From: Comamonas testosteroni
Lineage (GTDB): Bacteria > Pseudomonadota > Gammaproteobacteria > Burkholderiales > Burkholderiaceae_C
DNA: 64,000 bases
Assembly (NCBI RefSeq): GCF_030505195.1
Contig: NZ_CP129672.1
Span: forward strand, 2,886,501-2,950,500
Reading direction: 5' to 3'
The notes beneath the pieces were generated by a model. It was not told where the DNA came from and did no database searches. It saw nothing but the letters and a program-made list of their open reading frames with translations. Position 1 is the first letter of the stretch; each line of letters opens with the position of its first letter. Shown piece by piece: positions 53,572-62,443 of the stretch. A program made the translations under genes and the position numbers.

Positions 53572-54804
53572 TCAGCCTTGCAGCAGCTTGAGCACTTGCT
53601 GCGGCAGCTGATTGGCCTGTGCCACCATAGCTGTGCCGGCCTGCTGCAGAATCTGTGTGCGGCTCAGATTGGCGGTTTCTGCGGCAAAGTCGGCATCCAT
53701 GATGCGGCTGCGAGAGGCAGACAGGTTTTCCGTGTTGACGCTCAGATTCTCGACCGTGGTTTCAAACCGGCTTTGGATAGCACCCAGATCTGCTCGTGCA
53801 CCATTGATGGCGCGCAGAGCGGCATCCATGGCCACGATGGCGTTGTCAGACTCGTGAGGGTCTTTGACGTTCAAATCGTCAAAGCCAGTTTTGTTTTGTG
53901 TGATCTGACCGTTGCTGAAGGTCGTCTCGAAGGCGGTGTTCAGAGCAGGGGGGGTATTGGTGCCACCGGTTCCGCCGGTGCTTGTGCTCGTAATGACAAG
54001 AGGAGTTCCGTCCAGCTTGGAAATCACGGCCGTTCCGGCAGCAAAGGTGCCCGAAAGCTTGTATCCAGCACCTTCAGTTGTCGTAGAGAAAGCAGCCCAT
54101 GCTGCGTCAAGATCTTGACCTGTTACTGCTGGGTCTTTGGTTTGTCCAGTCGCAACAACAATCGGGGGGAGCGAGTTCCCGTCAAGTACAAGGGAGAACT
54201 CGTAATCATCACTTGTGGTGCCCGTAACAGATCCGCCCGTGAATGTGCCAAATGCTTCACTTTTGCTCGGCGTCGGCACGGATTTCCATTCGCCAAGCTT
54301 GTCAATTCTTGAATCGGCAATGCTATTGACATCAATCGTTTGCCCTTGATTGGCGCCCACTTGGAAAGCCATATTTGTGAACGAGCCATCCAGCAGCTTG
54401 GTGCCATTGAATGAGGTGTCGCGTGCAATTCGGCTGATTTCAGCTTTGAGTTGCTGAACTTCCGCATCCAACGCCGCACGATCCTCTTCCGAATTGGTGG
54501 CGTTGCGCGACTGCACGGCCAGTTCGCGAATGCGTTGCAGGTTGCTGCCAACCGAGCCCAGCGCACCTTCAGCCGTTTGTGCCAGCGAGATGCCGTCATT
54601 GGCATTGCGCATTGCAACCGTGAGACCGCGCACCTGCGTGGTCATGCGTTCAGCAATGGCCAGGCCAGCGGCATCGTCCTTGGCGCTGTTGATGCGCAAG
54701 CCCGAGGACAGGCGCTGCATGGAGGTAGCCAGCTGGCTTTGAGATGAGCTCAGACTGCGCTGTGCATTGAGCGACTGGATATTGGTATTGATGATGGCTG
54801 CCAT
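53572..54804 (-). CDS. fliC: Flagellin, second copy
   Basis: The 410-residue filament subunit has conserved D0/D1 ends: [40 protein letters not shown], and at the C-terminus [20 protein letters not shown] with [20 protein letters not shown]. The central region (about 180-310) is variable, AT-richer and rich in Gly/Thr. It is shorter than the flagellin encoded upstream at 55101 and diverges in the surface domain, so filaments may be heteropolymers or alternate. The ATG at 54804 is preferred; the frame runs 49 codons upstream without flagellin character. A clear sigma-28 promoter was not found, although GTAAAAATG...GCCTCTTA upstream is a weak candidate. Confidence 0.95.
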   Translation of the reverse strand: MAAIINTNIQSLNAQRSLSSSQSQLATSMQRLSSGLRINSAKDDAAGLAIAERMTTQVRGLTVAMRNANDGISLAQTAEGALGSVGSNLQRIRELAVQSRNATNSEEDRAALDAEVQQLKAEISRIARDTSFNGTKLLDGSFTNMAFQVGANQGQTIDVNSIADSRIDKLGEWKSVPTPSKSEAFGTFTGGSVTGTTSDDYEFSLVLDGNSLPPIVVATGQTKDPAVTGQDLDAAWAAFSTTTEGAGYKLSGTFAAGTAVISKLDGTPLVITSTSTGGTGGTNTPPALNTAFETTFSNGQITQNKTGFDDLNVKDPHESDNAIVAMDAALRAINGARADLGAIQSRFETTVENLSVNTENLSASRSRIMDADFAAETANLSRTQILQQAGTAMVAQANQLPQQVLKLLQG

Positions 54805-55023
54805 GGTATGTGCTCCTGTTTCAAGCCAGTAAACCGGCGACGTACTAGCCGTTTTCACGACCAGCGACGGCGCTGGCCCACGTGACCGGAAACACGGACG
54901 AAGTCTGGTATTCCGGGTACGAGGATTGTTGGAGCAAGCCATGCATGACATAAGACCGATAAGAGGCCTAAAGTCCTGCCATTTTTACAATTGACGGTTG
55001 CATATTGGGAGCGGCAAACCAGC

Positions 55024-55049
55024 AAAAAAAGGCCTCCCGAAGGAGGCCT
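55024..55049 (-). terminator. Rho-independent terminator after the first flagellin gene
   Basis: On the minus strand the stem AGGCCTCC/GGAGGCCT with a tetraloop is followed by a T7 run (AAAAAAA at 55024-55030 on plus). It separates the two flagellin transcripts. Confidence 0.85.
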
Positions 55050-55100
55050 GGCCAAGTGCCGACTGCACCAGCGCATGGCTGGTGCAACTGCTGGATGTGA

Positions 55101-56504
55101 TTAACGCAGCAGGGACAGCACGCCCTGGGGCAACTGGTTGGCCTGTGCCACCATGGCGGTACCGGCTTGCTGCAGAATCTGCGAGCGGCTCAGGTTGGCG
55201 GTTTCCGAAGCAAAGTCGGCATCCATGATGCGGCTCTTGGATGCAGATAGGTTTTCGCTGTTCACGCTCAGATTGGAAACCACCGATTCAAAGCGGTTTT
55301 GCATGGCACCGAGCTCGGCGCGCGTATTGTTAATCTGAGTCAAGGCAGCATCAATCGACTCCAAAGCCGTGTTCGCGCCAGCCACGGTAGAAACATCCAA
55401 CTGCGAAAGCGACGATCCAGTGCGTGCCACATTGGTGTTCGCCACAGTCAAGCCAGACCCCGCAATAGTGCCCTCAATCTTCAGTTGCTTACCGGACTCA
55501 CCCGCATAGGAAACTTCATAGGTTGTCTCTGAAATACCTGCGGCAGCCATACCGAAGTTGGCTTCCGTAAATGTTCCATAGGATAGGTCAATATTTCGCC
55601 CATCAGCAGCAACTAAGTCAACCCCCGAACCGTTGTCCTTGGCAATCACGCCGGTTTGGGCCGACATATTGTTAATGGCATCCACTGCCAGTTGTCGATC
55701 CGTGGCGGCATTACCGGTAGTGGTAAAGGAGGCCGTCGTCTTGTTATTAATGGTAATAGTGCCAGTAGCTGCTGCAGCCGTCTGCGCAGTTGCAGCCATC
55801 GTTGTCGGGCCAGTAATTTTTGCAGACACACCATCAATCCCTGCAGAGTTGATCGCATCCACCATGGTCTTGGCATCTGCCGTAGCCGCCGTATCTGTCC
55901 CCAACGCAACGCCATTAATCTTGATTGCGCTCAAGTCAACAGTGTTCGAACCATCCAAGGTGCCGGAGGTCACCTTGGCTTGGTAGAACTTACCCAGCTC
56001 GCTGGTGCGAGTGCTGCCGATAGCTGTGAAATCGATGGTTTCACCTTTGTTTGCCCCGACTTGGAAAGAGGCATTCTTGAAACCACCATCCAACAATTTG
56101 GTGCCATTGAAGCTTGTTGTCGAAGCCACACGATCGATCTCATCGGTCAATGCCTTGACTTCTTTTTGCATAGCTGCACGATCGCTTGCGCTATTGGTCG
56201 CGTTGGCCGACTGCACAGACAGCTCGCGCATACGCTGCAAATTATTGCCGATGGTACTCAAAGCGCCTTCAGCGGTTTGCGCCAAAGAAACTCCATCGTT
56301 TGCATTACGTTGGGCTTGATTCAGGCCTGTGATCTGGGTTTGCATGCGCGATGCAATGGCCAGACCAGCAGCATCATCCTTGGCGCTATTGATGCGCATA
56401 CCGGAAGACAGGCGCTGCATGGAAGTGGACAGCGAAGATTGCGAAGCACCCAGGTTGCGCTGTGCGTTGAGCGACTGGATATTGGTGTTGATGGTCATTG
56501 CCAT
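55101..56504 (-). CDS. fliC: Flagellin, first copy
   Basis: The 467-residue filament subunit has the ends [40 protein letters not shown] and RDA-like [40 protein letters not shown]. The central region (about 180-360) contains Flagellin_IN-like repeats ([40 protein letters not shown]). Its lower GC content against the flanks marks the exposed, fast-changing part. A strong sigma-28 promoter lies about 165 bases upstream, leaving a long leader that can form a hairpin (56641-56660). Confidence 0.96.
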   Translation of the reverse strand: MAMTINTNIQSLNAQRNLGASQSSLSTSMQRLSSGMRINSAKDDAAGLAIASRMQTQITGLNQAQRNANDGVSLAQTAEGALSTIGNNLQRMRELSVQSANATNSASDRAAMQKEVKALTDEIDRVASTTSFNGTKLLDGGFKNASFQVGANKGETIDFTAIGSTRTSELGKFYQAKVTSGTLDGSNTVDLSAIKINGVALGTDTAATADAKTMVDAINSAGIDGVSAKITGPTTMAATAQTAAAATGTITINNKTTASFTTTGNAATDRQLAVDAINNMSAQTGVIAKDNGSGVDLVAADGRNIDLSYGTFTEANFGMAAAGISETTYEVSYAGESGKQLKIEGTIAGSGLTVANTNVARTGSSLSQLDVSTVAGANTALESIDAALTQINNTRAELGAMQNRFESVVSNLSVNSENLSASKSRIMDADFASETANLSRSQILQQAGTAMVAQANQLPQGVLSLLR

Positions 56505-56668
56505 GATGCGAACTCCTTGATGCGATCAAAACGTCGCCGCCACAGTGACCTGAAATATTCAGGGTGGGCGGCGGCGGCAGCCCAATCCAGCACCCCAGCC
56601 TGCAGTTCCTTGTGATATTTGCTGCTGTGGCTCGCTGGTGACAGGGCTTTTTTTCCCTGTTGAAGCTG

Positions 56669-56696
56669 TTATCGGAGCCATCCCGCAAAAACTTTA
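56669..56696 (-). promoter_or_regulatory. Sigma-28 promoter of the first flagellin gene
   Basis: On the minus strand TAAAGTTT is a perfect -35 and TCCGATAA a -10 with one mismatch, 12 bases apart. It directs transcription into fliC1 with a leader of roughly 155 bases. It lies in the shared spacer with motA. Confidence 0.85.
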
Positions 56697-56798
56697 GAGA
56701 GTTCTGCAAATATTTTTCGGGATGTAACAAGTGCAGAAGCTGTGCTTTGCCTGTATGCCGCCAGAGCCTTCAAGTCGTTGCTTGGTTCGGAATTACCC

Positions 56799-56825
56799 TA
56801 CATAACGACGGCTAGCTGCCGATCT
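56799..56825 (+). promoter_or_regulatory. Candidate sigma-28 promoter of motA
   Basis: -35 TACATAAC (TAAA-like core with one mismatch) and -10 GCCGATCT (six of eight) are 11 bases apart, about 65 bases before the motA ATG. It faces away from the fliC1 promoter in the divergent spacer. Confidence 0.55.
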
Positions 56826-56889
56826 AGCTTCCAAACGCCCAGCTTTTTGCGGCTATGGCGGCGCTTTTGCAACTTCACAATCGGCACCT

Positions 56890-57750
56890 ATGCTTGTTCT
56901 CATCGGTTATATCGTTGCCTTCGGCTGCATCTTCGGCATGTATGTGCTGCACGGCGGCAGCGTGGGCGTTCTTGTCAAGGCGCTGCCGTTCGAGATGGTG
57001 ACCATTGGCGGTGGCGCTCTGGGCGCTTTCATCGTCAGCAACCAGCCCAAGGTGCTCAAGGCCACTGCCAAGGCGATTCCCTCGGCGCTCAAGCCCTCGC
57101 GCTATAACAAGGCGCGCTATATGGAAGTGATGGCGCTTCTGTACGAGCTGCTGCAGAAGGCGCGCAAGGAAGGCCTGATGTCGATCGAGTCCGATGTGGA
57201 GGATCCGCAGTCGTCGACGGTGTTTCAGAACTATCCGCAGCTGATGGCCGACCACCATGTCGTCGAGTTCCTCACCGACTATCTGCGCATGATGGTCTCG
57301 GGCAATCTGAACTCTCACGAGATTGAAGCGCTGATGGACAGCGAAATCGAAGCCCATCATGCCGAGGCCCATGCGCCGGTGATGGCTCTGAATCGTCTGG
57401 CGGGCGCCTTGCCGGCCTTCGGCATTATTGCAGCGGTGCTGGGTGTGGTGAACACCATGGCTTTCGTGGGGCAGCCCCCGGCAGTGCTGGGCGGGATGAT
57501 TGCCTCGGCGCTGGTGGGTACCTTCCTCGGGATTTTGCTGGCCTATGCGCTGGTGGAGCCTATGGCTGCGCTGTTGGAGCAGCGTGCCCAGGATGCGGCC
57601 AAGGAGTTCGAGTGCATCAAGGCGACGCTACTGGCCAGCATGCAGGGCTACAACCCGGGCACGGCCATCGAGTTCGGCCGCAAGGTGCTGTTCTCCACCG
57701 AGCGTCCAGGCTTTCTGGAGCTGGAGACGCACGTCAAGGGCAAGAAGTAA
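56890..57750 (+). CDS. motA: Flagellar motor stator protein MotA
   Basis: The 286-residue stator channel protein has four membrane helices: MLVLIGYIVAFGCIFGMYVL, a second near residues 35-50, and the pair GALPAFGIIAAVLGVVNTMA and ALVGTFLGILLAYALVEPMA holding the proline residues that shape the proton channel. A cytoplasmic loop with charged residues (ARYMEVMALLYELLQKARKE) contacts FliG. It is followed by motB with a 42-base gap and preceded by a candidate sigma-28 promoter. Confidence 0.96.
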   Translation: MLVLIGYIVAFGCIFGMYVLHGGSVGVLVKALPFEMVTIGGGALGAFIVSNQPKVLKATAKAIPSALKPSRYNKARYMEVMALLYELLQKARKEGLMSIESDVEDPQSSTVFQNYPQLMADHHVVEFLTDYLRMMVSGNLNSHEIEALMDSEIEAHHAEAHAPVMALNRLAGALPAFGIIAAVLGVVNTMAFVGQPPAVLGGMIASALVGTFLGILLAYALVEPMAALLEQRAQDAAKEFECIKATLLASMQGYNPGTAIEFGRKVLFSTERPGFLELETHVKGKK

Positions 57751-57792
57751 TGAGTGCTCACTCTCGACATTACCTGGTGATGGAGCGCAGCT

Positions 57793-58860
57793 ATGGCTGA
57801 CAAGAAGCTGCAGCCCATCATCATCAAGCGCGTCAAGAAGACCGCCCATGCCCACCATGGTGGTGCCTGGAAGATTGCCTATGCCGACTTTGTGACAGCG
57901 ATGATGGCCTTCTTCCTGCTGATGTGGCTGCTGGGCTCGACCGCTCAGGGCGAGCTGCAGGGGATTGCTGCGTATTTCAATTCGCCGCTGAAGGTGGCCA
58001 TGTCGGGCGGCAGCGGTGCCGGTAACAGCTCCAGCATCGTGCCGGGGGGCGGCAACGACCTGTCCAAGGTGCACGGCCAGGTGCGCCGCTCCGAGTCCGA
58101 AGACAATGCCAACCGTCGCTCCAGCCAGGCCATGGGCCGGGCCGAAGAGTCCGCACGCGATGCACAGCGTCTGCATGCGCTCAAGGCCAAGGTGGACAGC
58201 ATGATTGCCAACAATGCGCGCCTGAACGAGTATCGCTCGCAGATTCGCACGGAGATCACGCATGACGGCCTGATGATTCAGATCGTTGACGACCAGAACC
58301 GCCCCATGTTCGATAGCGGCAGTGCCGTGGTCAAGCCCTATATGCGCGATATCCTGCGCGAGATCGGTGCGGCCATGGGCAATGCGGAAAATCGCATCAG
58401 TCTCTCGGGCCACACCGATGCTGCGCCTTACGGCAATGCCGATCGAGGCTATAGCAACTGGGAATTATCGGCCGACCGCGCCAACGCATCGCGCCGCGAG
58501 CTGGTGGCAGCCGGAATGCCTCTGGACAAGCTGGCGCGCGTGGTCGGCATGGCCAGCAGTGACCTGCTGCTGCCGGAGGAGCCGCGCGCGGCGCAGAATC
58601 GCCGCATCACGATTACCGTGCTGACCAAGGAGGCCGAGCGCCGTGTGCTGGGCAATGACAAGGAGCGCAGCATGGAGCAGGTGACCAGTGCCGAGGAGGC
58701 AGCCAGCACGATCAATCAACCCAAGGCCCGGCGCGCAGTACCCAGCGCTGTCGACAAGCAGTCTCTGGATGCCAAGGAAGAGTTTGTTGTAACAAACCCT
58801 GAAGTTGCCACGGAGACTGTCGAAAAGCCTGACAATGCACGTCCAATGCCGGGAGGTTGA
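57793..58860 (+). CDS. motB: Flagellar motor stator protein MotB
   Basis: The 355-residue stator anchor has one N-terminal membrane helix (WKIAYADFVTAMMAFFLLMW, with the proton-binding Asp of YADF), a plug region, and a C-terminal OmpA-like peptidoglycan-binding domain (about 190-285: VDDQNRPMFDSGSAVVKPYM, ISLSGHTDAAPYGNADRGYS, SADRANASRRELVAAGMP). The disordered tail of about 70 residues after the OmpA domain is longer than usual. It forms the proton-driven stator with MotA. Confidence 0.96.
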   Translation: MADKKLQPIIIKRVKKTAHAHHGGAWKIAYADFVTAMMAFFLLMWLLGSTAQGELQGIAAYFNSPLKVAMSGGSGAGNSSSIVPGGGNDLSKVHGQVRRSESEDNANRRSSQAMGRAEESARDAQRLHALKAKVDSMIANNARLNEYRSQIRTEITHDGLMIQIVDDQNRPMFDSGSAVVKPYMRDILREIGAAMGNAENRISLSGHTDAAPYGNADRGYSNWELSADRANASRRELVAAGMPLDKLARVVGMASSDLLLPEEPRAAQNRRITITVLTKEAERRVLGNDKERSMEQVTSAEEAASTINQPKARRAVPSAVDKQSLDAKEEFVVTNPEVATETVEKPDNARPMPGG

Positions 58861-58925
58861 CAAATTGTTACCATCACGGCTGAAAACTTGTTCCCACGCA
58901 CCTATTCCGACCGAAAGGGCCTCTC

Positions 58926-59312
58926 GTGGCTAATGCCCTGCGATTTTTGATTGTTGACGACTTCTCCACCATGCGCCGCATCGTGCGCAATCTGCTCAAG
59001 GAGAGTGGCTTTGCCGATGCCGATGAAGCTGAAGATGGTGTGGTTGCCATCACCAAGCTGCGTGCTAGCAAGTTCGACTTTGTGGTGACCGACATCAACA
59101 TGCCGAACATGAACGGCTTTCAGCTGCTCACCGAGATCAAGCAGGATGAAAAGCTCAAGCATCTTCCGGTGCTGATGGTGACTGCTGAAGCCCGCAAGGA
59201 AGATATCGTGGCTGCTGCCCAGGGCGGCGCGGCCGGCTATATCGTCAAGCCCTTCACCAAGGCCACTCTGGAAGAGAAGGTCAATCTCATCATCAAGAAA
59301 CTCGATCTCTGA
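58926..59312 (+). CDS. cheY: Chemotaxis response regulator CheY
   Basis: The 128-residue single receiver domain has the acidic pair Asp11-Asp12, phospho-acceptor Asp56 (FVVTDINMP), Thr86 and Lys108 (GYIVKPF). The sequence [20 protein letters not shown] is the CheY hallmark. Phospho-CheY binds FliM to switch rotation. The start is GTG at 58926, with AAAGGG upstream, giving [10 protein letters not shown]. cheZ follows by three bases. The kinase and receptor genes are not in this window. Confidence 0.96.
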   Translation: MANALRFLIVDDFSTMRRIVRNLLKESGFADADEAEDGVVAITKLRASKFDFVVTDINMPNMNGFQLLTEIKQDEKLKHLPVLMVTAEARKEDIVAAAQGGAAGYIVKPFTKATLEEKVNLIIKKLDL

Positions 59313-59315
59313 GCC

Positions 59316-59933
59316 ATGAGCAGCGACCAGGCTTCCGCCAACGTCCACTACAAGATTGGCGTACTCACGCGCCAGTTGCATAACTCGCTCAATGAGCTGG
59401 GCTATGCGGACCGTTTGCGCGGCAGTGCGGGGGAGCTTCCCGATGCGCAAAGCCGTCTGTCCTATATCGCCCGTCTGACGGGAGAAGCTGCCAACAAGGT
59501 GCTGGGTCAGGTCGAGGTGACGCAGAGCTGCCAGGATGCGCTGGCCGAGCGTACCCGTGCCATGCGTGCAGAACTCATCAAGGATCCTGTGGCTGCGGTG
59601 GCCAAGGGGCGCGTGATGAACTATCTGCAGGAGGTGGAGGAAGGTACGGAGCAGACCAATAGCCATCTGACCGAGATCATGATGGCGCAGGACTTCCACG
59701 ACCTCACCGGTCAGGTGATTGCTCGTGTGGTGGCGCTGGCGGCCGATCTGGAGTCGCAGCTGCTGGAGCTGCTGATCCAGACCTCGCCGGATGCTGAGCA
59801 GATGCCGGCCCTGGCGCCCGTGGAAGCCGCGCACCCCAAGCTGGCCGGCCCGGTGGTGGATCCCGAAAACACCACCGACGTGGTGACTTCGCAGTCCCAG
59901 GTGGATGATCTGCTGGCCAGTCTTGGCTTTTAA
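59316..59933 (+). CDS. cheZ: Chemotaxis phosphatase CheZ
   Basis: The 205-residue helical protein dephosphorylates CheY. The catalytic-glutamine segment EIMMAQDFHDLTGQVIARVV is clear, and the C-terminal helix QSQVDDLLASLGF, which docks on CheY, is intact. Together with cheY it forms a compact termination module; a terminator follows after a family 2 repeat. Confidence 0.95.
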   Translation: MSSDQASANVHYKIGVLTRQLHNSLNELGYADRLRGSAGELPDAQSRLSYIARLTGEAANKVLGQVEVTQSCQDALAERTRAMRAELIKDPVAAVAKGRVMNYLQEVEEGTEQTNSHLTEIMMAQDFHDLTGQVIARVVALAADLESQLLELLIQTSPDAEQMPALAPVEAAHPKLAGPVVDPENTTDVVTSQSQVDDLLASLGF

Positions 59934-59972
59934 AAAAATAGCTGATTGCGCTTTGCAGATAAGCGCTTGAGC
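59934..59972. repeat. Family 2 AT-rich repeat arms after cheZ
   Basis: AATAGCTGATTGCGC (59938-59952) and TGCAGATAAGCGCTTGA (59954-59970) match arms at 15480, 21588 and 36723. It starts directly after the cheZ stop codon and precedes the terminator. Confidence 0.55.
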
Positions 59973-59975
59973 CCG

Positions 59976-60009
59976 AAAAGCCCGGTCTTTCAATGGATCG
60001 GGCTTTTTT
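59976..60009 (+). terminator. Rho-independent terminator of the motAB-cheYZ unit
   Basis: The stem AAAAGCCCG/CGGGCTTTT (with GGTC...GGATC around the loop) is followed by TTT. It is 42 bases past the cheZ stop. Confidence 0.75.
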
Positions 60010-60036
60010 ATTGGGCGCTGCCAGGAGGGCGGAGCG

Positions 60037-60069
60037 CAAAAAGCCCGCATGTCATCACAACATGCGGGC
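60037..60069 (-). terminator. Rho-independent terminator after fliE
   Basis: On the minus strand the stem GCCCGCATG/CATGCGGGC with a 9-base loop is followed by a T-run (AAAAA at 60038-60042 on plus). It lies about 50 bases past the fliE stop. Confidence 0.8.
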
Positions 60070-60119
60070 AAGCCTTGGAGGGCAATCTGCCTTTTGAGCG
60101 GTGTGTGGCGTTGCGCCGA

Positions 60120-60428
60120 TCACACCTGCATATTCATTACATCGGAGTAGGCCTGCACCAGGCGGTTGCGCACATGCAGCGTGGCCTGAAAGCCGATCTG
60201 CGATTTTTGCATGGCCACCATGGTCTGCTCAAGGCTGACGGCGGGGTTTTCCAGCTGCACTTCGCGCTGCAGCTGGCCGGAATGGTTTTGAGCGGCGCTC
60301 ACCGATTGCAGTGCATTTTGCAGGGCCTGACCGAAGCCGCCGGCCACGGGCGCAGTGCCGGCGCTGCCGACCTTGGTGAGCTGGTTGCCCAGTTGGGCGG
60401 GGTTGATTGCAGGGATCTTCAGGTCCAT
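60120..60428 (-). CDS. fliE: Flagellar hook-basal body junction protein FliE
   Basis: The 102-residue rod protein connects the MS ring and FlgB. Features are MDLKIPAINPAQLGNQLTKV at the start and the C-terminal ENPAVSLEQTMVAMQKSQIG with FQATLHVRNRLVQAYSDVMN. ATG 60428 is chosen over a TTG four codons upstream. Unusually it is transcribed alone, divergent from fliF, and has its own terminator; in many bacteria fliE heads the fliFGHIJ operon. Confidence 0.95.
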   Translation of the reverse strand: MDLKIPAINPAQLGNQLTKVGSAGTAPVAGGFGQALQNALQSVSAAQNHSGQLQREVQLENPAVSLEQTMVAMQKSQIGFQATLHVRNRLVQAYSDVMNMQV

Positions 60429-60601
60429 ATATTTATCCAACTGGCTTGGTGAGTTGGAGGTGATCGTAGGTTTTTCGCTTGATCGCAGACGGGCAATAAG
60501 TGGGTGAATCGGCTTGCTTATCGGGGGAACGCCACTGGCCCGAGTCCGAATAATCCACTGGACGCTAGACCTCGTGTGGGGTCTGACACCATGGAATCAA
60601 G

Positions 60602-62308
60602 ATGTCTGCTGTAGCTGAAGTACCTGTCCCCAATGCCGTGCCCGGTGCCACGTATGCGCCCCGCCCTGCGCTTGCGCAGCGCTGGAATGCGCTCGACCGT
60701 GGTCAACGTCTTCGCTGGGGCGCGCTGGTGGCCCTGGTCGCTGTAGGTCTGGTTGCGGCGGCGGTGTTCTATCGCCAGCCCGATTACAAGCTTCTGTTCT
60801 CCAACGTCAGCGACAAGGATGGCGGTGCCATCGTGGCGCAGCTGACGCAGATGAACGTGCCCTACAAGTACAGCGAGGGCGGCGGCGCCATTCTCATTCC
60901 TGCAGACCGTGTGCACGATGTTCGCCTGAAGCTGGCCACGCAAGGCCTGCCAAAGGGCTCGGTGACGGGCTTCGAGCTGATGGAGAACAGCAAGTTCGGC
61001 ATCACCCAGTTTCAGGAACGCCTCAATTTCCAGCGCGGCCTGGAAGGCGAGCTGACCCGCTCCATCCTCGCGCTCAATGCCGTGCAGAGTGCCCGCGTGC
61101 ATCTGGCCCTGCCCAATCAGAACGGATTTTTTCGCGAGCAGCAAAAGCCTTCGGCTTCCGTGCTGCTGAGCCTGCATCCGGGTCGCATGCTGGACCGTGC
61201 GCAGATCGCAGGCATCGTGCATCTGGTGGCCTCCAGCGTGCCAGAGATGGAACCTGCTGCCGTCAGCGTGGTGGACGACACCGGCAAGCTGCTTTCGCAG
61301 TCGCCTGACGGCAACGCCGGCGGCGTGGACATGCAGCAGTTCCTCTACACCCAGCAGGTGGAGCAGCAATATGTGCGCCGCATTCTGGACATTCTCGAGC
61401 CCGTGGTCGGCAAGAGCAATGTGAAGGCCCAGGTCTCGGCCGAGCTGGATTTCAGCCAGACCGAGTCCACCTCCGAGCAGCATCGTCCCAATCAGTCCAC
61501 CAACGGCGGGGCCGTTCGCAGCCAGCAGGTGATGGAAACCAATGGCGAGAAGACGGCCACCCCACCGACCGGCGTGCCTGGCGCGACCAGCAACCAGCCA
61601 CCGCAGAACTCGACTGCGCCCATCAACGGTGCCAATCCTGCGCCGCAGGCCGCCGGTGCAGGCCAAGGCAACGCCCAGGGCAACAAGCGCGAGTCCATCA
61701 CCAATTACGAAGTGGACAAGACCGTCAAGGTTACACGCGGCAGCACCGGCACCGTCAAGCGCCTGACGGCTGCGGTGGTGGTCAATGCACCGCTGGCCGC
61801 TGCGGCAGGTACCGATGCCGCGACAGCGGCAACGGCAGCCGCCGTCAGCTCCGGCCTGCGTCCCCTGACGGCCCAGCAGCAGGAGCAACTGCTCACGCTG
61901 GTGCGTGAGACCGTGGGCTATAGCGCCGACCGAGGCGACTCGGTGAATCTGGTCAGCGCTCCCTTCATGGACAGCGGTGCCGCACCGGCCGAGTTGCCGA
62001 TGTGGAAGGACCCCGAAATTCAGGCCATGGCCAAGAGCCTGGGCGTGCCGATTGCGCTGGCGCTGTTTGGAGCCCTGGTGCTGCTGGGCCTGGTGCGGCC
62101 CTTGCTCAAGGGCCGCAATACCAGCCCCGGCGGGCAGCTCAATGCCATTGAAGCCGAGGCGCTGGACAGACCTGCTCTGCCAGCACCGGCGAAGGATCTG
62201 TCGCCGACCAAGGAGCAGGAACGACTGGATCAAGCCCGTCATCTGGCCAAGCAGAACCCGATCGCGGTGGCGAACATCGTGAAGACATGGATTAACGGTG
62301 AGGGGTGA
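60602..62308 (+). CDS. fliF: Flagellar MS-ring protein FliF
   Basis: The 568-residue ring protein has an N-terminal membrane helix (about 38-56: WGALVALVAVGLVAAAVFY), YscJ/FliF periplasmic domains (LLFSNVSDKDGGAIVAQLTQ, ALNAVQSARVHLALPNQNGF), a flexible Ala/Gly/Asn-rich periplasmic insert, and a second helix near 480-500 (VPIALALFGALVLLGLVRPL). The C-terminal tail binds FliG. It is divergent from fliE, with a 173-base gap. A family 1 repeat follows its stop before fliG. Confidence 0.96.
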   Translation: MSAVAEVPVPNAVPGATYAPRPALAQRWNALDRGQRLRWGALVALVAVGLVAAAVFYRQPDYKLLFSNVSDKDGGAIVAQLTQMNVPYKYSEGGGAILIPADRVHDVRLKLATQGLPKGSVTGFELMENSKFGITQFQERLNFQRGLEGELTRSILALNAVQSARVHLALPNQNGFFREQQKPSASVLLSLHPGRMLDRAQIAGIVHLVASSVPEMEPAAVSVVDDTGKLLSQSPDGNAGGVDMQQFLYTQQVEQQYVRRILDILEPVVGKSNVKAQVSAELDFSQTESTSEQHRPNQSTNGGAVRSQQVMETNGEKTATPPTGVPGATSNQPPQNSTAPINGANPAPQAAGAGQGNAQGNKRESITNYEVDKTVKVTRGSTGTVKRLTAAVVVNAPLAAAAGTDAATAATAAAVSSGLRPLTAQQQEQLLTLVRETVGYSADRGDSVNLVSAPFMDSGAAPAELPMWKDPEIQAMAKSLGVPIALALFGALVLLGLVRPLLKGRNTSPGGQLNAIEAEALDRPALPAPAKDLSPTKEQERLDQARHLAKQNPIAVANIVKTWINGEG

Positions 62309-62314
62309 CGAAGT

Positions 62315-62410
62315 CACCCCCTGAGGCGCGTTGCGCCTTCCCCCTCTCTCTTGGGGAGGGGGGCGATGCCCTCGCTGCGGGGGCGGCCCTTGCTCGGCAT
62401 CCCTGGCATG
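62315..62410 (+). repeat. Family 1 GC-rich 3'-UTR repeat between fliF and fliG (copy F)
   Basis: It begins with CACCCCCTGAGGCGCGTTGC seven bases after the fliF stop, followed by CCCCCTCTCTCTT, GGGGAGGGGGGCGATGCCC and GGCGGCCCTTGCTCGGC. The polarity is the same as the other copies. It leaves a 135-base gap inside an otherwise compact operon. Confidence 0.85.
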
Positions 62411-62443
62411 GGACGGTTGAATAACTAGTAGAGAGTTTTGAAT

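Noticed and set aside
54955..54962. ACCGATAA, a sigma-28-like -10 on the plus strand near the second flagellin gene
   Set aside because: It points away from fliC2 toward the 3' end of fliC1, and the nearby TAAAG lies on the wrong side. Kept only as a chance match.
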